Shown: positions 60,900-64,000 of the stretch, one piece after another
How the letters are laid out: every line of letters begins with the position of its first letter
Numbering within the stretch: position 1 is the first letter of the stretch
Assembly (NCBI GenBank): GCA_025331565.1
Contig: JAFREQ010000017.1
Coordinates: 2,914,001 to 2,978,000 of the forward strand
Direction of reading: 5' to 3'
DNA: 64,000 nucleotides
Source of the DNA: Holacanthus passer
Taxonomy: Eukaryota > Chordata > Actinopteri > Pomacanthidae
Program-made: the position numbers and the translations under genes
The notes under the pieces: model-generated
Databases searched by the model: none
Seen by the model: the letters and a program-made list of their open reading frames with translations, nothing else
What the model was told of the DNA's origin: nothing

Positions 60900-63478
60900 A
60901 AACACTCTTCAGTAACTCAGCAATGGATCCTGCTCGTCTCCTGAATGTCTTTTAAAACAGTCCGACATTATTGATTGATCCCAATGCAGCGCCGCTTGTT
61001 GTCCGGGCCAAGAAAACGGCAGTCAGATTTCACAGACGCGTCACCTCCACTTCATATTTAATACCCCGACAGCAGCCCCAATTTACTTTTTAATTCCCAT
61101 CTCCAACAAAGAACAGAGCAGGCGGCTGCATTTGTAAACAACTGTCTCTGTTTTTTCCAACTCGCTGCTTTGATGTGACCCTAAGGTGATGCCAATGGGA
61201 TTGACAGCGCGCTCCTGCAGGGCTTTTGGATTTGGAATAAATCAGCGAGATAGGCCCTACCCTCTCGGTGCTGCGCTCCTGGACACTAATATATCTCCCA
61301 TATAGCCGGCTGCCCCAGTCACCGCGTTCAGATGAGAAAAACGACAAGGTGCCTTGGGGGAAATGAATCGCATGCATGCAATTTACTAATACATGGGAGA
61401 AATAACAGCTCATAAACGTCGGTAGGTGAGAGGAAGACTGTGTAGATCTGACAGCGATTAATTTATTCCAAACAACTCACTGCTTATAAGACAGAAGAAA
61501 GGTGCGAGTCATCCCGAGCTCAAATCAAAGCGTATCAGCGTGAGAGACACAACAAAGAGAGAAGACGTCTAATGTCATACAGTCAGATCAAAAGACCACG
61601 GAGTGTAAATGCAGATAATAAGGTCAACAGTAGGTGAAACTCACACTGGGTTCTTCATGTAGCCTGAATGAAAGAAAAGCAGCAGCTGTAATTTTTTATC
61701 ATTTTAAATGTGTCTCTTTAAAACAAGTGTGTAATTTAACGGCGTTCATTCAAACATTTGAAACCAGGCGTTCTTCAGCAGAGGTGAAATCTGTTGTCAT
61801 TTTACTTGCCATGCATAAATAAATGAAGTCTTAATTTCTGTTTTTGGTGTTTGATTAGGTTTTGGCAGAAACGGTCGCAGCAGGGGATTGCATATTGCAT
61901 TACACCCAGATTAATGCAAAAACCAGTTGGCAGATTATCCTATGGCTGCATCACATCTTATTTCACGGGTAAATAAAGGATCAAGAACACATTAGAGACT
62001 ACTCTCGTATTTAATCAAGTTACAGCTGAACATTATTTGCAGACATGACATAATAAAATGTTTCATTTCAAGTGGGTTGTTAAGTATTTATGCCACAAAT
62101 CACATGACCTCTCAAAATATCTCTGCCTTTTTCATATTTTATGCCTCCTGCCTAATTTAAAGGAAAGAATTAGAGCATAAAATTACTTAGCTGTCTATGG
62201 GGGAGGAGCAGTGGACACACACATGACATTAAGCGCTATCCTTTTCCTCACCCCGAGCTCAAGCCAACAAAAGAGATATTTCCTTTATTGCAGGATGTGA
62301 AAACGTTCGATTTAAAGCCTCACTTACATCAGTGGAAGTCCAGTTTGTCCCAGACAGATGTGGCAGTTCACTTTCATGCGCTAAGCTATTCAGCAGCAGC
62401 CCAAACATGCAGAGCCGGAGGGTGAAGGATTACATGTTGCAGAATTATAATAACCTGATTAATTCAGATGTAATCTGTTGCCAAAAATGGAGTCAATCAC
62501 ACTCACAGTGGAATATCAAATTCATCATTCAGGTCACTTTAAATGCAGAAGTGGAATTTTTAATTACGCAACTTTGAACACAAATAACACCGTTCACGCT
62601 TCGCACTGTAATAAATTGTAATAAGTTGTCCATCATATCTCAAATGAAATTGGCAACTAGTTGACCCGAAAGAGACAGAAATCAAATTAAATGGAGACGT
62701 CGAGTTGTCCGGTGAATTATGTATATCAATTGAAAGAAGCTGCGCCGCCTAAAAGCAGATTAACTGCATCTGTGAGTCATTTTTTAATTTGGATTATATC
62801 CAGTCTTGCAAACACAATTAACAAAAAAAAAAACTAAACCATCAAAAACTGTGCTGACTTTAATATTTAATGGCAATAACACGGCTGCACAGACGCTTGT
62901 TTTCTACTGAAACACTGTGTATGTTGCCAGAACAGCGTGTTGTTGTTGGTCAGAAAATGGTTCAAAGTTGAAACCCGGAGCGAAGCCTCCTGGTGACCGC
63001 TCGGACTGGAGACGTTATCTAACCCCAGCCAGTGCACACCAGGGATGAGCAGCTCCGGGGATCTTCTGCATTAGTTCAGGCAGTCCTGACATCGCTTGTG
63101 TATAAAAATAAAAAAAAGTCTATGACACACAACCTACATTTGCTTCAGAAGCACTGGAAACAAGCTACGCTGGGCTGCATCATTTCATTCACAACAAATA
63201 TCAATCATGTGTTGATGTTTTCCATCCAGGCTTCACAATGTGTTAAAAATGTAATACAGATTATAAAGGTTACAATAATAAACGTGTTTCCATCAGCTAT
63301 AATTAATTTTCAGAATAAAGGATCTAACTCTGTGGATCGTCACATCGTTGCACATTTAATATCGTTGTGTTTTGTAACGTTTTTTTAAGCAGACGAGTTA
63401 AATGAGGACACTTCCCTCCACAGCGCCGGGGCAGTGGCTGAAGGGAGATACATTTGCACAGACAGACCACCGAGCCGG

Positions 63479-63481
<3 letters not shown>
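60900..63481. other. Non-coding interval
   Basis: No supported exon. A 107-codon minus-strand frame at 61,090-61,413 has no domain character. The segment 61.0-61.4 kb is relatively GC-balanced and repeat-free. Confidence 0.45.

Positions 63482-63523
<42 letters not shown>
63482..63523 (+). repeat. (CA)21 microsatellite
   Basis: A perfect 42-bp CA run. Confidence 0.95.
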
Positions 63524-63527
<4 letters not shown>

Positions 63528-63774
63528 ACACACTGTGCAATGACAGCCTTATATTCCCAATGACAAATGATGTGTTTGCTGCCTGATATGTTGGAGCCCT
63601 GTAATCTTAATCCAGCCCTCTCTCCTGGAAATTACATTTATATGCAACAGCAAATGTGTTTTTGAATGAAGACCAAGTTACATTTTCTATTAACATAATG
63701 AGGAAATGTTGGTAAGTAACCTACCTGACAGGTTGCAAACATGTTGATACTGAACAGTAAAAAGGTTTTTATGT

Positions 63775-63900
63775 TTAGGTTCAATCACTGGCAGCACTTT
63801 TGGTTCAGGTTATGGAAAGATGGTTTAACACAGAAACGTCTGCAAAGAGTCGGCACGTAAGATTCTTTACTAACGTTTAATCATGTTTCCCAAACCTTAA
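63775..63900 (-). repeat. AACCATAACC-type dispersed repeat fragment
   Basis: On the minus strand it reads TTAAACCATCTTTCCATAAC and CTGAACCAAAAGTGC, related to the fragment at 34.7 kb. It is degraded and the family is not named. Confidence 0.35.
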
Positions 63901-64000
63901 CCAAAGTGCTTTTGATGTCTGAACCGCTGATGTGTGGTTTTCATTCAGTCAAAGAAACGTTGCACATAATCTATGCAGCGATCACGTTTGTCACACCGAC

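Noticed and set aside
61090..61413. A 107-codon minus-strand open frame
   Set aside because: No recognisable motif and no matching splice sites; it could be an open frame through conserved non-coding DNA.
63482..63523. Regularly repeated units suggestive of a CRISPR-like array
   Set aside because: They are simple (CA)n dinucleotide microsatellites in vertebrate DNA, with no spacers and no cas genes.

Overview
The window is vertebrate nuclear DNA, almost certainly from a spiny-rayed teleost fish. It has split genes with small introns, long (CA)n/(TG)n microsatellites, and many degraded transposable elements of kinds common in percomorph genomes: LINE 3' tails, foldback MITEs and a dead hAT element. 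There are no operons, ribosome-binding sites or CRISPR arrays. The window is gene-poor. Two protein-coding genes can be reconstructed in full, and two further fragments are possible terminal exons.

Layout. 1-0.5 kb: a possible last exon and poly(A) signal of a gene entering from the left. 0.5-18.5 kb: non-coding DNA with LINE tails, a LINE ORF1-like fragment, a pair of related dispersed repeats in opposite orientation, and two large foldback elements. 18.5-23.4 kb: an FBXO40-type F-box gene on the plus strand, with the start codon at the very end of a short exon, a 1.9 kb main coding exon, a 1.9 kb intron that appears to use a GC donor, and a short final exon. 23.4-25.2 kb: TTC36 on the minus strand in three coding exons (189 aa). 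25-58.9 kb: a long stretch with no exon I can support, containing a LINE 3' end, a 392-bp MITE, a LINE reverse-transcriptase fragment and several dispersed repeats. 58.9-60.1 kb: a disabled hAT transposase copy. 60.2-60.9 kb: an unrecognised but coding-looking terminal exon on the minus strand. 61-64 kb: non-coding DNA ending in a (CA)n tract.

The two complete genes lie tail to tail. Their predicted poly(A) signals are only about 30 bp apart, so their 3' ends probably overlap. By family knowledge, FBXO40 is the substrate receptor of a muscle SCF ubiquitin ligase, and TTC36 is a small TPR protein, mainly of liver and kidney, linked to tyrosine catabolism. Nothing in the sequence suggests that they work together.

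I found no convincing new multi-gene system. The most useful leads are the GC-AG intron and the split-off start codon of FBXO40, the converging 3' ends, the orphan terminal exon near 60.7 kb, and several well-delimited foldback or MITE elements. All family names come from recognising sequence by eye; no database search was run.
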